Notes: generated by a model from the letters alone, not told the origin. Shown: positions 1 to 10,222, counted from the first letter of the stretch. The stretch: 64,000 nucleotides of DNA from Tuwongella immobilis (GCF_901538355.1 NZ_LR593887.1:1526920-1590919); one strand, 5' to 3'. A program made the numbers and translations.

Positions 1-724
1 ATCGGGCCTCCAGCAACTCGGCGTATTCCAAAGACTCCAGTCCGTAGGGGTTGAGTGAGTATCCCTCGTTGACCTCGACTAGCACCGTGCGGCCGTCGGT
101 CAGGACGCCGAAGTCGATCCCGTACCCGGCCGGAGCCGCCCGGCCAAGGGTCGCCACTGCCTCGCGGACCACGTTGGCGTCGGGGTAGCGGAACACATCC
201 CCCTGGTAGCGGGACAACTCGAGGATCTGCCCGTGCCGAACGAAACACCGCCACTCGGACACGAACGTGACGTACTCCGACACGAGCACCTCATGACCGT
301 CTGGCAGCGACGATGCCTCTGCGATGTCGGCCGCATCGTAAACGGCGAGTGACGGCGCGCCCTTGTTGCGTCGGAGCGACTTGACCCAGAGTGGCTCGGG
401 TGGCCCCGTCCGCCCGTATTGGTGGCGCAGTTCGCCCCATGTCGAGGTCCACACCCGGCGACCGCGGTACTTGGTCAGCGCCGTCGGCAAGTTGTCGGCT
501 GGTGGCACCGAAACCCCGAGTGCGGCGAGCGCTGCCTCCACAACGGGCACACCGCCAGCCACCAGCGTGTCGCGGGCAAGTGGTACAGTCCGTTGCTCGA
601 TCTGGGCCGGCTCGAACAGCTCGCAGCGGATGCCCCGCTTGCGGAACCCATCCCAGGCCCGATAGAACGGGTCAGCCGCGGGCATGCCGCGCTCGGCCTG
701 GATGTACGCCAGCTTCAACTTCAT
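1..724 (-). CDS. ATP-grasp domain protein (R2K-like), C-terminus cut by window edge
   Basis: The reading frame is open from an ATG at 724 to the window edge (241 codons), so the C-terminus is missing. It starts MKLKLAYIQAERG and has a middle part with WVKSLRRNKGAP, followed by LVSEYVTFVSEWRCFV and, near the edge, YGIDFGVLTDG and VLVEVNEGYSLNPYG. This order (basic nucleotide-binding strand, SEYV/EWR strand, then acidic metal-binding D and E..N residues) is that of ATP-grasp ligases, closest to the R2K clade. Such enzymes join an acid to an amine or thiol using ATP; the substrate here cannot be told. GC looks higher than in the neighbouring kdsB. It stands alone, divergent from kdsB across 450 bp. 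Confidence 0.75.
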   Translation of the reverse strand, partial: MKLKLAYIQAERGMPAADPFYRAWDGFRKRGIRCELFEPAQIEQRTVPLARDTLVAGGVPVVEAALAALGVSVPPADNLPTALTKYRGRRVWTSTWGELRHQYGRTGPPEPLWVKSLRRNKGAPSLAVYDAADIAEASSLPDGHEVLVSEYVTFVSEWRCFVRHGQILELSRYQGDVFRYPDANVVREAVATLGRAAPAGYGIDFGVLTDGRTVLVEVNEGYSLNPYGLESLEYAELLEAR

Positions 725-1173
725 GGCGAGAACCTCCGCCGCCAAACATGGAGTCGGCAGGAACCATTTCTGCCGATTTCCTCATTCCATTCTGCCTCAC
801 GCATTATTCGAAAATTCGTGAGACATTTGCGTTGATTGGTTGGATTAGATTACTCGGTCTCATGATGGCTGTGCAATGGAAAATTCGACCGCTTTTTCAT
901 TCGGCGGGCGGCCCTTCAATGCCAAAGGTGCCGGATCGTCTGCTTGCGAAACGATGGTGATTGCACCGCTCGCATCTGATTGATTAGATGGATGTATTGT
1001 AGTCGCTGTATTCTGGGAGTCAATACACTGATGCTGGGAAAATCGTGATGTCCTGTGGGGCGAATCGGGCCTGCTTCCGGGAACCGGATGAGTGGACTTG
1101 TCGCGGTGGGGCAAAGTTGGCAAGATGGAGAGTGACAGGATGTCACATTGCTTGCCGACACGAGGTTGGACCC
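725..1173. other. Intergenic region between divergent genes
   Basis: No convincing gene is seen. The stretch is AT-richer than its flanks and must hold the divergent promoters of the ATP-grasp gene (minus) and kdsB (plus). A weak GTATTG...CAATAC inverted pair lies near 990-1026. No clear -35/-10 pair can be defended. Confidence 0.4.
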
Positions 1174-1941
1174 ATGCGAACTGCGATTGTCATTCCGGCA
1201 CGGTACGGCTCGACCCGCCTTCATGCGAAGGCGCTGCTCAAATCGACGGGCAAGTATCTCATTCAGCATGTCTACGAGCAAGCGATTCAAGCCCGCTGTG
1301 CGGAACGGGTGCTGATTGCCACCGATGATATGCGCATTGAGGCGGCGGTGCGATCGTTCGGCGGGGAAGTCGTGATGACTCGCAAAGACCATCCCAGCGG
1401 CACGGATCGGATTGCGGAGGTCGCGCGTGGGTTGGATGTCGATATTCTGGTGAATGTGCAAGGTGATGAGCCGATGATCGATCCGGCGGCCATCGATCGG
1501 CTGGCGGATTTGCTCCGAGACAACCCCACGGCTGAAGTTGCGACCCTGGCGGTGCCGATCACTAGCGTAGAGGTTTATCGCAACCCCAATTGTGTGAAAG
1601 TGGTCTGCGATCAAGGTGGCCGCGCCCTGTATTTTAGCCGCAGCCCCATTCCCATGGTGCGTGACGGGGAGCCGGATTTCCAAAAACGGCCCGCCCAATT
1701 TCTGCATCACCTGGGACTGTATGCGTATCGCAAGCCGACGCTGTTGCAATTGGCGGCAACCCCGCCAGCGACCATCGAACAACTCGAAAAGTTGGAGCAA
1801 TTGCGGTTACTTGCCGGCGGTGGCACCATCCAAGTCGGGGTGGTCGGGCACGCGGCGGGTGGGGTGGACACCTTCGAGGATTATCAGCGATTCGTTCAAG
1901 CGTATCGTCATGCGAAGCAAGCCATTCGGCGAGCCGCTTGA
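1174..1941 (+). CDS. kdsB: 3-deoxy-manno-octulosonate cytidylyltransferase
   Basis: 255 aa, the normal family length. KdsB activates Kdo with CTP to give CMP-Kdo for lipopolysaccharide inner core synthesis in the cytoplasm. The start MRTAIVIPARYGSTRL is the nucleotide-binding loop of this nucleotidyltransferase family; HPSGTDRIAEV, VNVQGDEPMI and FSRSPIPMVR follow, then LEKLEQLRLL near the C-terminus, all family hallmarks. The ATG at 1174 was chosen over upstream in-frame codons because homology begins exactly there. It is followed 172 bp later by pyrG, whose product CTP is a KdsB substrate, so co-regulation makes sense. Its presence implies a Gram-negative, Kdo-containing envelope. Confidence 0.95.
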   Translation: MRTAIVIPARYGSTRLHAKALLKSTGKYLIQHVYEQAIQARCAERVLIATDDMRIEAAVRSFGGEVVMTRKDHPSGTDRIAEVARGLDVDILVNVQGDEPMIDPAAIDRLADLLRDNPTAEVATLAVPITSVEVYRNPNCVKVVCDQGGRALYFSRSPIPMVRDGEPDFQKRPAQFLHHLGLYAYRKPTLLQLAATPPATIEQLEKLEQLRLLAGGGTIQVGVVGHAAGGVDTFEDYQRFVQAYRHAKQAIRRAA

Positions 1942-2113
1942 TCCTTTCCTCTCCGCTGTCATTCCGGTCGCAGTCATTCATTTTGATGATGATTGCACGA
2001 TTCTCAGACGCTTCGGTTTTTTCGACCTACTGAGGTCGTCAAATGGCGTGGTCTCCCTAAGATAGAGCATCTGGGGAAGGACTTCGCCCAGATTTTTTCG
2101 CGGGGAATGGTGG

Positions 2114-3766
2114 ATGGCCAAGCACATTTTTGTCACGGGTGGGGTGGTGAGTTCGCTGGGGAAAGGGCTCACCTGTGCATCCATCGGAATGCTGTTAGAA
2201 CGCCGTGGCATCCGCGTCCGCTTGCAAAAGTTCGATCCGTACATCAATGTCGATCCCGGCACGATGAGCCCCTACCAGCACGGCGAAGTGTATGTGCTGG
2301 ATGATGGCACCGAGACGGATCTCGATCTCGGACACTACGAGCGATTCACCAACGCCCCGCTGACCAAAGATTGCAACTTTACCACGGGCAAAATCTACCT
2401 TTCCGTCATCGAAAAGGAACGTCGGGGCGACTATCGCGGACGCACCGTTCAGGTCATTCCGCACGTCACCAACGAAATCAAGCAGGCGATTCTCAAACTG
2501 GCCACCCCGGATGTCGATGTCGTCATCACCGAAATCGGTGGCACGGTCGGCGACATTGAAGGGGCACCGTTTCTGGAAGCGATTCGCCAATTTGCGCTGG
2601 ATGTCGGCAAGCACAATTGCATGTACATTCACCTGACGTTGGTGCCATACCTGAAAGCCGCCCGCGAATCGAAGACCAAGCCGACCCAACATTCCGTGGG
2701 CGAATTGCGAAAAATCGGCATCCAACCCGATGTCTTGATCTGTCGCACCGAGCGCGAGTTGGCCCCAGGCGACGCCGAGAAGATCGCACAATTCTGCAAC
2801 GTGGAATATCGGGCCGTCATCGAAGAACGCGACAAAGAATTCAGCATCTATGAAGTGCCGTTGAGCCTAGTCAACAACAAGCTGGATGAATTGGTGGTGG
2901 AGAAATTCCATCTCGATGCCAAACCGCTGGTCATCGACGATTGGAAAGACATGCTCGAACGCATTCGCAAGCCTGCACACGATGTCACGATTGCCGTGGT
3001 GGGCAAATACGTCCGCCATCATGATGCGTATAAATCGATCTACGAATCACTCGACCATGCGGGGATTGATCGCCATTGTCGCGTGCGGATTGTGAAAATC
3101 GAGGCGGAAACCATCGAACGCGAAGGTGCAGAAAAAGCCCTCAGCAACGTCGATGGGGTGCTCGTGCCCGGCGGCTTCGACGAACGTGGCATTCCGGGGA
3201 AAATCGCCGCCATCCGCCACGCTCGGGAACATGGGATTCCGTTCTTCGGAATCTGCCTGGGGCTGCAATGCGCGGTCGTCGAATTCGCTCGCCACGTCGC
3301 CCAATTGGATGGCGCCAACTCCACCGAATTCGACAAGAACACGCCGCACCCGGTGGTGGCGATGCTCGACGAGCAGCGCAATGTCACCATGTTGGGTGGC
3401 ACGATGCGCTTGGGGGCGTATGAATGTGTGCTGACGCCCGGCAGTCGGGCACACACCGCATTTGGCCAGGACCGCATTTCCGAACGCCACCGTCACCGCT
3501 ATGAAGTCAACAACGCCTACCGCGAGCGACTGATCGCTGCTGGCATGGCGATCACCGGCACCAGCCCCGATGGCAAGTTGGTGGAAGTGATCGAAGTCCC
3601 GAATCACCCGTGGTTTGTGGCGGTGCAATCGCACCCGGAATTCAAATCGAAACCGACTGCCGCCCACCCGTTATTCCGCGATTTCATCGCCGCCGCGATC
3701 ATCCATAGCGAGTCCGGCAAACGCAGCGAAACGCCCCGATCGCGCACCGCCGTCTCCGCCAGCTAA
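2114..3766 (+). CDS. pyrG: CTP synthase
   Basis: 550 aa, full length. It aminates UTP to CTP using glutamine and ATP, the last step of pyrimidine nucleotide synthesis. The N-terminal synthetase domain opens [18 protein letters not shown], with the P-loop-like [10 protein letters not shown] and [20 protein letters not shown] for UTP/CTP binding. The C-terminal class I glutamine amidotransferase domain (about residues 290-535) has [17 protein letters not shown] with the nucleophile Cys and SHPEFKS with the catalytic His-Glu. No residue is missing. The tail after the amidotransferase domain is short and Ser/Arg-rich. It follows kdsB in the same direction. Confidence 0.97.
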   Translation: MAKHIFVTGGVVSSLGKGLTCASIGMLLERRGIRVRLQKFDPYINVDPGTMSPYQHGEVYVLDDGTETDLDLGHYERFTNAPLTKDCNFTTGKIYLSVIEKERRGDYRGRTVQVIPHVTNEIKQAILKLATPDVDVVITEIGGTVGDIEGAPFLEAIRQFALDVGKHNCMYIHLTLVPYLKAARESKTKPTQHSVGELRKIGIQPDVLICRTERELAPGDAEKIAQFCNVEYRAVIEERDKEFSIYEVPLSLVNNKLDELVVEKFHLDAKPLVIDDWKDMLERIRKPAHDVTIAVVGKYVRHHDAYKSIYESLDHAGIDRHCRVRIVKIEAETIEREGAEKALSNVDGVLVPGGFDERGIPGKIAAIRHAREHGIPFFGICLGLQCAVVEFARHVAQLDGANSTEFDKNTPHPVVAMLDEQRNVTMLGGTMRLGAYECVLTPGSRAHTAFGQDRISERHRHRYEVNNAYRERLIAAGMAITGTSPDGKLVEVIEVPNHPWFVAVQSHPEFKSKPTAAHPLFRDFIAAAIIHSESGKRSETPRSRTAVSAS

Positions 3767-3870
3767 CCGCGACATTTCGCCTCCGGAATCGAACCCACGC
3801 TTGGCCCTCCTGGATGGACACCCCACTCCACGAGGGCCACTGATTTGCGCGATGATTCCGCTCATCGGAA

Positions 3871-4437
3871 TCAGTCGCCCCGATAAGCCGGCTCGATTTT
3901 GGCAAACGCCTCGGAATCCTTCAACGCTGCCTCGATGGCAACGCACCACTCTTTCGCCTCGCGGACATCGCGCTGATGGCCTTCGTCGGTTGTCAGCACT
4001 TCCCAACGGTACCCGCCCAGTTTCCGTTGCAATGTCGTGAAGGAGAGATCCAAAAACGTCTTCTCCACCAAGGTTTTCGGGGGCTTGGGACTGTTGGCGA
4101 GTTTGCGGAATACGGCGAGAATTCGTCGTGTTGTGTCAAGGTCCAAGTCATAGAATTCGTCTCCGCCGAAGCGGATTGCCACGCCAATCACTGATTCCTT
4201 CCCGCTGGAAATGCGGACGGCCCACGCCAGATCATTGAATCGTTGTTCTTTGTTGGCATAGTGCGAAGGCCCGATTTCTCGGACCAATTCGACGACTGAT
4301 GCTTCGGCCTCGGCGGGTTTGCGATCTTGCGCGATTCCGACGGTGGCTGTCAGATGCATGCCCAGAAGCAATGCTCCGCCCAGCAGCACGGGGATGCCAG
4401 CCATCATCAGCAGTTGCTTGGATTTCGATAATTGCAT
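3871..4437 (-). CDS. Hypothetical secreted or anchored protein
   Basis: 188 aa if started at the ATG at 4437, which has AAGGA 9 bases upstream; an upstream start (4482) is less likely. The N-terminus MQLSKSKQLLMMAGIPVLLGGALLLG is a signal peptide or single membrane anchor. The remainder is soluble and charged, with no motif I recognise (one stretch reads FGGDEFYDLDLDTTRRIL). It lies 97 bp downstream of another minus-strand membrane protein and the sigma/kinase pair, so it may be the distal gene of that transcript. Function unknown. Confidence 0.7.
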   Translation of the reverse strand: MQLSKSKQLLMMAGIPVLLGGALLLGMHLTATVGIAQDRKPAEAEASVVELVREIGPSHYANKEQRFNDLAWAVRISSGKESVIGVAIRFGGDEFYDLDLDTTRRILAVFRKLANSPKPPKTLVEKTFLDLSFTTLQRKLGGYRWEVLTTDEGHQRDVREAKEWCVAIEAALKDSEAFAKIEPAYRGD

Positions 4438-4534
4438 GGAATCAGTTCCTTTTCGAGATTCGATCGACTGACACGGGTTCATTCACTCGGCACAAACAGA
4501 ACGGTAGATGCGTTGCGGAGATGACAGCGGTCCA

Positions 4535-5287
4535 TCAAGAATCGCCGCGAAGGTTGCGACGCAGCAGTGGAATCATCAGAATGAAACTGATGACGCCGAT
4601 GGTGAGGCTGCCCAAAATGGCTTCCTTGCGGCCCATTGGTTTGGTGCCGGGGCGGAGGATTAAAATTTGGCCCAGCGATTGCCGAGACTCTGCGGAAATA
4701 CCGACCTCGGTTGCGATTTCGCTCTGGATGGCGGATGATTCGCGATCCAGTGTGCGCAACTCGCCGGAAATCGTCATCGGCAGTTGCGAAACTGTCTGCA
4801 CAGAGGGATCGGCCGTTTTGTCTTGCAACCGCAGTGCGGGGAAGTCGCGTTCGACTTGGTTGGGTTCCAGTGCCAGAAACAGCCGCGTTTGCCGCATGGG
4901 GAACGAATCATCGCCGTGCGATTTTTGCCAGCGATTCCAAATTTCCGAGCTGACCACCGGCACATAAATTTTCGTGACCGTCTTGGTCGTTTCGTTAGTC
5001 TTGCGATCGGTCCTGGTCATGATGTGCGTGAGCGCCTCGCTCCAACCAAGCACGCCATCTTGCAGATGCACCCATTCTTCGCGGGATGGATCGACGGCGG
5101 ATTGTTCCAATTCCAACGCCGTTTTCGGCAGCGGTGCCACGGGTTCGGGCTTGCTGAACGAGTCGATCAGCACGATTCCGGTCATCAGAAACCCCAACAC
5201 CCCGACGAAAAACAGAATCCGATTGCCAACCCGATGGGTCACCAGGAACTGCAACAGTTTCCAACCATTTACAATGAGATCGATCAT
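4535..5287 (-). CDS. Hypothetical membrane protein with two terminal membrane helices
   Basis: 250 aa from the ATG at 5287, which has GGAG 9 bases upstream; a longer form from 5326 is possible. A membrane helix lies near residues 24-43 (ILFFVGVLGFLMTGIVLI) and a second near the C-terminus (AILGSLTIGVISFILMIPLL) followed by a basic RRNLRG tail. The roughly 170 residues between them would be on one side, probably the periplasm. No known family is recognised. It sits 104 bp behind the large kinase gene in the same direction. Confidence 0.7.
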   Translation of the reverse strand: MIDLIVNGWKLLQFLVTHRVGNRILFFVGVLGFLMTGIVLIDSFSKPEPVAPLPKTALELEQSAVDPSREEWVHLQDGVLGWSEALTHIMTRTDRKTNETTKTVTKIYVPVVSSEIWNRWQKSHGDDSFPMRQTRLFLALEPNQVERDFPALRLQDKTADPSVQTVSQLPMTISGELRTLDRESSAIQSEIATEVGISAESRQSLGQILILRPGTKPMGRKEAILGSLTIGVISFILMIPLLRRNLRGDS

Positions 5288-5391
5288 CGAACGTATCTCC
5301 GGATTTGAGGTTCGAGCAATCTTCATCCCTGTGGGTGACTGCTTCGACCATCAGACGCAGAAATCGCTCCGTTGCCGACATGCGAACTTGG

Positions 5392-8300
5392 TTATTTTTT
5401 TGAGTTGTTGGCTTTCGTCGGTTTCGCTTTGGTTTGTGTCAGAATTGCTTCAAATTGCGGATGAGCCCGTAAGGGGGCGAAATCGGGATGATTGCGAAGG
5501 TTGGGCAGATTGGTGTAGCCGCGTTCCAATGCCATCCGAATCAGTTGCAGTCCGCGCTCGATGCGGATGGGGGCCGATTTTGGATCCGATTGGCTGGCCA
5601 AGCTGAAAATCCAGGCAAATTCGACGTAGTGCCAGTTCCAGAAGTCCGGTCGCCGCGAGACCGCCGAAATCTCCGCGATGGCCGCATCCGCTTGCCCCAA
5701 TTTCAACAGACAATAGGCTTTTTGCTGTCGGAAGGTCAGCCACTCATCATCGGTATCGAGCGAAATCGCCGCATCCCAAGCCTCGATGGCCGCCGGATAA
5801 TTCCCAACGGCCTGATACGCCCGCGCCCGGCCCCAATACGCATTCCGCAAAAACTGAGCGGCTGTGGCATCCTCGGCATTCTGCCGATAAACCCGTGTCA
5901 ACGCATTCACGGCCTGGGTGTACCACTCCAGTGATTCCGCTGGCTTGTCGAGTCGCAGCAAATTCCCCAAGTTACACAAACTCGCACCCAATCCCCGAAA
6001 ATGATCCGCGTTGGGGGATTGCTGGACAATCGCTTGAAATCGGCGAATTGCTTCCCGGTAATCTTGTTCGGCCAGTTCGTCTTCTTGCTGGGCTTCATAG
6101 GCCAATCCGCGATCATTGAATGACCACGCAACCGCCAGCCGATAGCTGATCTCGGCCGATTCATTGGCCACAAGCGGCAATTGAACCTTCAACGCATCGG
6201 TGAAATCGAGAATGGCGGCGGCGTGTTGCTTGGCATCTGCACGTGCCAGCCCGCGTTCATAGTAAAGACACCCACGTTCATAATTGCGACCTTTCTCGGA
6301 GGATTCGTCGAGTGCCTTCAAGGCTTTGGTAAACTGTTCAATCGCTTGGGCGTATTTGCCTTGCTCGCGAAGTCGAATCGCCAGTTGAGCCGCGGCCCGT
6401 GCCTCTTGCCAGCGTTGATCGGCATCGCTGGCTTTGGGGGCGAGCAGGGGATCGATATGGTCGCGCCAAAAGCGATCGATTGCCATAAAGGTTGAATTCT
6501 CAGTTACTTGCGGTCTCAAGAGCCATTGTTCGGCATCCACACGGAGCGATAGCCGTTGATATTCCAGACGATTGGGAGACTGTTTACGCAACTCATCGAC
6601 CAATGTTCGTGCTTGTCGAAGATCGTTTTGCAGCGATTGGAGATCGCCACGATCGAGATGCGAGGTGACTCGTTCGATGTAGTTGTTTGCAAGCGAATAC
6701 CGATAATCGACCATGAGTGGATTTTCTCGCAGCAATTCCTGATAGATGCGAATACTCGCGGAAAATCGATCAATCGCTTCTTGATGGCGATTGTGCTGCT
6801 GAAGCGACAAGGCAAACTGGAACAGCGAATCACCCAGCGCGGCCCGGATTGGCGGATCGGTCGGATCGGTTACCGATAATTCTTCGAGCAATGCAATCGC
6901 TTGCAAATGCTTCTTCTGAGAGGATTGAAAGTCCTTGGTGATGCTGAGGAGTAGCCCCTCGAGACTGTTTGCAATCGCCTGATAAATGATGAGATTGGGC
7001 GAATTTGGATTGGTCTTGGATTGTTGGCGGATGAGTTGCTCAATCTGTCGCAGGCGTTGTTGGCATTCGTCATATTCCCGATCGAGTAAGTGTTGCTCGG
7101 CGACAATTGTCAGTAAATCCACAATCACCGCCGCAAATGCTTCGGAGAGTTGGGGTTGCATCCCGAGCGGTGCGATATGTCCAAGAGCCGCTTGCTGATC
7201 GAGTCGGGCCAATTTCGGAGATTGATTCGCGCGGATCAGCGAGCGTTGTCGGTAGCCAGTGATCAGCAGCACGCGGTAGGTGGTCGGATCGACTGCGGAT
7301 GGGAGCAGTGCTTCCAGCCGCGAAATCGCATCGGTGAACGCGATTTCGGATTCTCGATATCGCCCCAGTAGCGATTCCAAATAGCCGACTTTCAGCCCGG
7401 CTTCGGCAATGCGCAATTGCACGTCGGGATCATTGTTTTGGTCGCCGGCCACCTCGCGGTAATACGTCAGCATGCGGCCCAGAAATTGCTGCTGTTCCGG
7501 TGTCAATTCTGGTTGTTTCACGAGATTGATGAGCGAATCCAAATTCAGCGTCGCGTCCAATGTCTCGCGAAGGCGATCGCGCGCTTGCTCGGCGGCTTTG
7601 CGTTGGAGCTTCTCGGCGATTTGTGCCTGTTGGGCGGATTCGGCGGCTTGCTCGGCGGCTTTGCGTTGTTTTTCTTCCGCGAGTTGGGCGATTTCGGCGG
7701 CTTGTTTCGCGGTGACGGCGGCGATGCGTTCCTGTTCTTCCCGCAGCGCGCGCTCGCTCGCCAGAGCCGCTTGCTCATTCGCAATCCACGCGAATCGCAG
7801 CGAAACCACCGTGGCGACGAGCAGTGTGACAACGGAAACGCCTAACCAGAAGGCTGCCAACGGGTTCCGTCGCGTCCATTTGATTGTTCGACCGATTGGG
7901 CCGATCGGACGAGCGAGAATCGGGCGATTGTCCAGAAATCGCTGCAAATCGTCGGCGAATGCTTCGATGCGGGGGTAACGTGCCTGCGGTGATTTTTCCA
8001 ACGCTTTGAGCAGGATGGTTTGCAACTCTTCGGGGATTTCCGCGGCCAATCGGCGGGGCGGAATCGGGTCGATCGCCGCCACATCACGCAGCACTTGCAG
8101 CAGGTCGGTCCCCTCGAACGGAGCGCGGCCGCAGACCAATCGGTACAGGGTCGCACCCATGCCATAGACATCCGCTGGCGGGCCGGCCTGATGCGCTTGG
8201 CCCGAGGCTTGTTCCGGAGCCAGATAGCCGGGCGAACCCAACAGCGAATGCTCGACGGTGAGCGGACGATCGGTTTGCAGTTGTCGCACCAGTCCAAAGT

Positions 8301-9210
8301 CGGCGACTTTCGGTGCTCCATCCGAGCCGATGAGGACGTTATCCGGCTTCAAATCTCGGTGAATCAGTCCGGCGGCATGCGCAGCCGCCACACCTTTGCA
8401 CGCCTGCACAATCCATTCGGTTGCTTCACGCGGTGCGAGTTTCCCGCCGTTGGCAACCCGATTCATCAGACTTCCCGCCGGGCAATACTCCATCGTGTAA
8501 TAGAGTATTCCCTGATGGCTGTCCGCCTCAAAGACTGGGGCGATATTCGGGTGATGCAGTTTGGCTGCCGCAATGGCTTCCTGGCGGAATCGCTGCTGGG
8601 CCGCGTGCTGCCAGTTGATTCCGGCCCGCAACACTTTCAGCGCCACCGGCCGTTGCAGTCGGGATTCAAACGCGAGATAGACATCGCCCATTCCGCCGCG
8701 TCCCAAACGCTTCTCAATGCGGTAGTTCGGGATCAGCGGCGCATCTGTCGATTCGATCGCATCGTGCAATTGATCGATTGGAAGCTGCGGAAATCGGGCT
8801 GCGTAATCGGCGACTTCGCAGTGCAGATTCCGCGCTCGCTTCGCGGCAACCTCGGCGTGGATGAGCCGTGTGATCGCCTCGGGATCGGTGGCCCATTCCC
8901 GTTCGCTGGCGAAGTATTGTTCGACTAACCAATCCTGACGGAGCTGCCACCGGCGTTCCAAATCGATGCATGCGAGTCGAATTCCGCATTGACGGCGGGT
9001 TTCGCCGCTGCCACGCAGATACTCGCGCCAATCCGGAATGGCCGATTCACCAATGGGCGGGGAAGTGGGTGCCGATTCGTCGGTTGGCGACGTGGTACGC
9101 ATGGCGAAAAAATTGCGCCATGCCCCTTCGAGCTGCACGGCACTGGTATCCACCACGCTCTCATCAAATGGAGTTTCCCCAGTCGAATTGCTCACAGAAT
9201 GGGAACGCAT
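5392..9210 (-). CDS. Large Ser/Thr protein kinase with membrane helix, coiled coil and TPR repeats
   Basis: 1272 aa. The kinase domain spans about residues 163-430: glycine loop LGRGGMGDVYL, lysine K192 in VALKVL, HRDLKPDN with D286, DFG at 304-306 and GSPGYLAPEQ. All catalytic residues are present, so it should be active. A membrane helix lies near 452-474, followed by an Ala/Glu/Gln-rich coiled coil (about 480-560) and some 700 residues of TPR-like helical repeats, presumably outside the cytoplasm. The first 160 residues are a less conserved N-terminal region common in planctomycete kinases. GGAG lies 8 bases before the ATG. It starts 49 bp after the sigma factor stops, so the two are almost surely co-transcribed; this sigma-kinase pairing is frequent in planctomycetes and suggests signal-dependent transcription. 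Confidence 0.93.
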   Translation of the reverse strand: MRSHSVSNSTGETPFDESVVDTSAVQLEGAWRNFFAMRTTSPTDESAPTSPPIGESAIPDWREYLRGSGETRRQCGIRLACIDLERRWQLRQDWLVEQYFASEREWATDPEAITRLIHAEVAAKRARNLHCEVADYAARFPQLPIDQLHDAIESTDAPLIPNYRIEKRLGRGGMGDVYLAFESRLQRPVALKVLRAGINWQHAAQQRFRQEAIAAAKLHHPNIAPVFEADSHQGILYYTMEYCPAGSLMNRVANGGKLAPREATEWIVQACKGVAAAHAAGLIHRDLKPDNVLIGSDGAPKVADFGLVRQLQTDRPLTVEHSLLGSPGYLAPEQASGQAHQAGPPADVYGMGATLYRLVCGRAPFEGTDLLQVLRDVAAIDPIPPRRLAAEIPEELQTILLKALEKSPQARYPRIEAFADDLQRFLDNRPILARPIGPIGRTIKWTRRNPLAAFWLGVSVVTLLVATVVSLRFAWIANEQAALASERALREEQERIAAVTAKQAAEIAQLAEEKQRKAAEQAAESAQQAQIAEKLQRKAAEQARDRLRETLDATLNLDSLINLVKQPELTPEQQQFLGRMLTYYREVAGDQNNDPDVQLRIAEAGLKVGYLESLLGRYRESEIAFTDAISRLEALLPSAVDPTTYRVLLITGYRQRSLIRANQSPKLARLDQQAALGHIAPLGMQPQLSEAFAAVIVDLLTIVAEQHLLDREYDECQQRLRQIEQLIRQQSKTNPNSPNLIIYQAIANSLEGLLLSITKDFQSSQKKHLQAIALLEELSVTDPTDPPIRAALGDSLFQFALSLQQHNRHQEAIDRFSASIRIYQELLRENPLMVDYRYSLANNYIERVTSHLDRGDLQSLQNDLRQARTLVDELRKQSPNRLEYQRLSLRVDAEQWLLRPQVTENSTFMAIDRFWRDHIDPLLAPKASDADQRWQEARAAAQLAIRLREQGKYAQAIEQFTKALKALDESSEKGRNYERGCLYYERGLARADAKQHAAAILDFTDALKVQLPLVANESAEISYRLAVAWSFNDRGLAYEAQQEDELAEQDYREAIRRFQAIVQQSPNADHFRGLGASLCNLGNLLRLDKPAESLEWYTQAVNALTRVYRQNAEDATAAQFLRNAYWGRARAYQAVGNYPAAIEAWDAAISLDTDDEWLTFRQQKAYCLLKLGQADAAIAEISAVSRRPDFWNWHYVEFAWIFSLASQSDPKSAPIRIERGLQLIRMALERGYTNLPNLRNHPDFAPLRAHPQFEAILTQTKAKPTKANNSKK

Positions 9211-9259
9211 CGCGGTTTCTCCAACATCTCCAAGCCAGTGCGAACGACATCTGAGCGAG

Positions 9260-9901
9260 TTATTCGCTTTCGTGTTCGGAAATCAGCCGTTTGGTACGGC
9301 GTCGCAATCGGGTAATCGTCGATTCGACGGTAGTCTCGGTGAGTGCCAGTTCCGCGGCGATTTCTCGGATCGTTCGGCCCGCCATTCGCAGTTGCAGAAC
9401 GTCCAATTCCATCGGCGAGAAGGAATCCAGCAGTTGTTTGACCAATTCGGCATACGCGATTTCGTCTTCGGCGGTCGGGCCGACGGAGGCCAGTTGCATC
9501 AATGCCTCGCCGGTTGAGGTGCCACTGGCGGCGTTCGGCTGGTTGCTTACGGCTGCAAGCGAGCGAATGCGATTGAGGCACTTATTGACGGTCATCCGAG
9601 CCAGCAGCCCGTACAGTTGCGCCCAACTGTCGATTTGGTAACTTTCGATGGTCAGCCGTTTTTGGTCCGGCAATTCCAAGAAGTCCTGCATCACCGATTG
9701 CACCACGCTTTCGGCGGTGATTTTGGCGCGGTAGGCATCGGGAATGCGTCGATCCGCACGTTGCACCAGTTGATCGACGAAGCGCCGATAGACTTCGCTC
9801 AACGCCACTCGATCGCCGGCCAGCAAACCTTCCACCACATCCGAGCAGCTTGTCGAGATGGGAGGCGAGGGCATGGGTTGATTGGATTTCGGGGCGGTCA
9901 T
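9260..9901 (-). CDS. ECF-type RNA polymerase sigma factor
   Basis: 213 aa from the ATG at 9901 (GGGGAG 8 bases upstream). Region 2 is seen around LSEVYRRFVDQLVQRADRRI to RMTVNKCLNRIR, and region 4 is the C-terminal helix-turn-helix, SPMELDVLQLRMAGRTIREI then TETTVESTITRLRRRTKRL. The spacing fits ECF sigma factors of the planctomycete kinase-linked groups, which recruit RNA polymerase to dedicated promoters. The following gene is a transmembrane Ser/Thr kinase, a likely regulator by phosphorylation (inference from the family, not seen here). No anti-sigma factor is adjacent. Confidence 0.92.
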   Translation of the reverse strand: MTAPKSNQPMPSPPISTSCSDVVEGLLAGDRVALSEVYRRFVDQLVQRADRRIPDAYRAKITAESVVQSVMQDFLELPDQKRLTIESYQIDSWAQLYGLLARMTVNKCLNRIRSLAAVSNQPNAASGTSTGEALMQLASVGPTAEDEIAYAELVKQLLDSFSPMELDVLQLRMAGRTIREIAAELALTETTVESTITRLRRRTKRLISEHESE

Positions 9902-10222
9902 TGGAGTTTCTCCCCGGATTGGTCGTTTCTCATGAACGAATCCAATCCCGTTTCGGTATGTGAGAATACGATATTCCGTCCGATGCGCCAAGCCTCAGGC
10001 GGTCGTTCGTGTCTCATGAACACCGATTCGGAGCATTCGCCGACAGATTGGCCCACGAAAAAAATCGAAAGTTGTCGCATCCGAGCATTCGGGTGATTCG
10101 GGGATCGAGAGGCGTTTTGAGAGATGAGTCTAGAAATGACCAATCTCGAAGAATTTGCTATTCTGCAGATTCTTCGAGATGCGATGGATTGCCGCATGTG
10201 ACCGCTGGTGGGTTCGGGATTC
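9902..10222. other. Intergenic region upstream of the sigma-kinase operon
   Basis: 321 bp with no gene. It lies between the end of the BBP7 gene and the start of the sigma-factor gene, both on the minus strand, so it should contain the operon promoter. It includes the 11-bp inverted repeat at 10144-10179 listed separately. No -35/-10 pair can be assigned with confidence. Confidence 0.5.
10144..10179. promoter_or_regulatory. Perfect 11-bp inverted repeat
   Basis: TCTCGAAGAAT and its exact complement ATTCTTCGAGA are separated by 14 bases. It lies 44 bp beyond the BBP7 stop codon and about 240 bp upstream of the sigma-factor start. There is no T-run on either side, so it is a poor intrinsic terminator. 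It could be a protein-binding site or an mRNA-stabilising hairpin. Confidence 0.45.

Noticed and set aside
2023-2038. Hairpin CGACCT/AGGTCG before pyrG as a terminator or attenuator
   Set aside because: The stem is only 6 bp and its T-run is upstream, not downstream, so it does not fit an intrinsic terminator.
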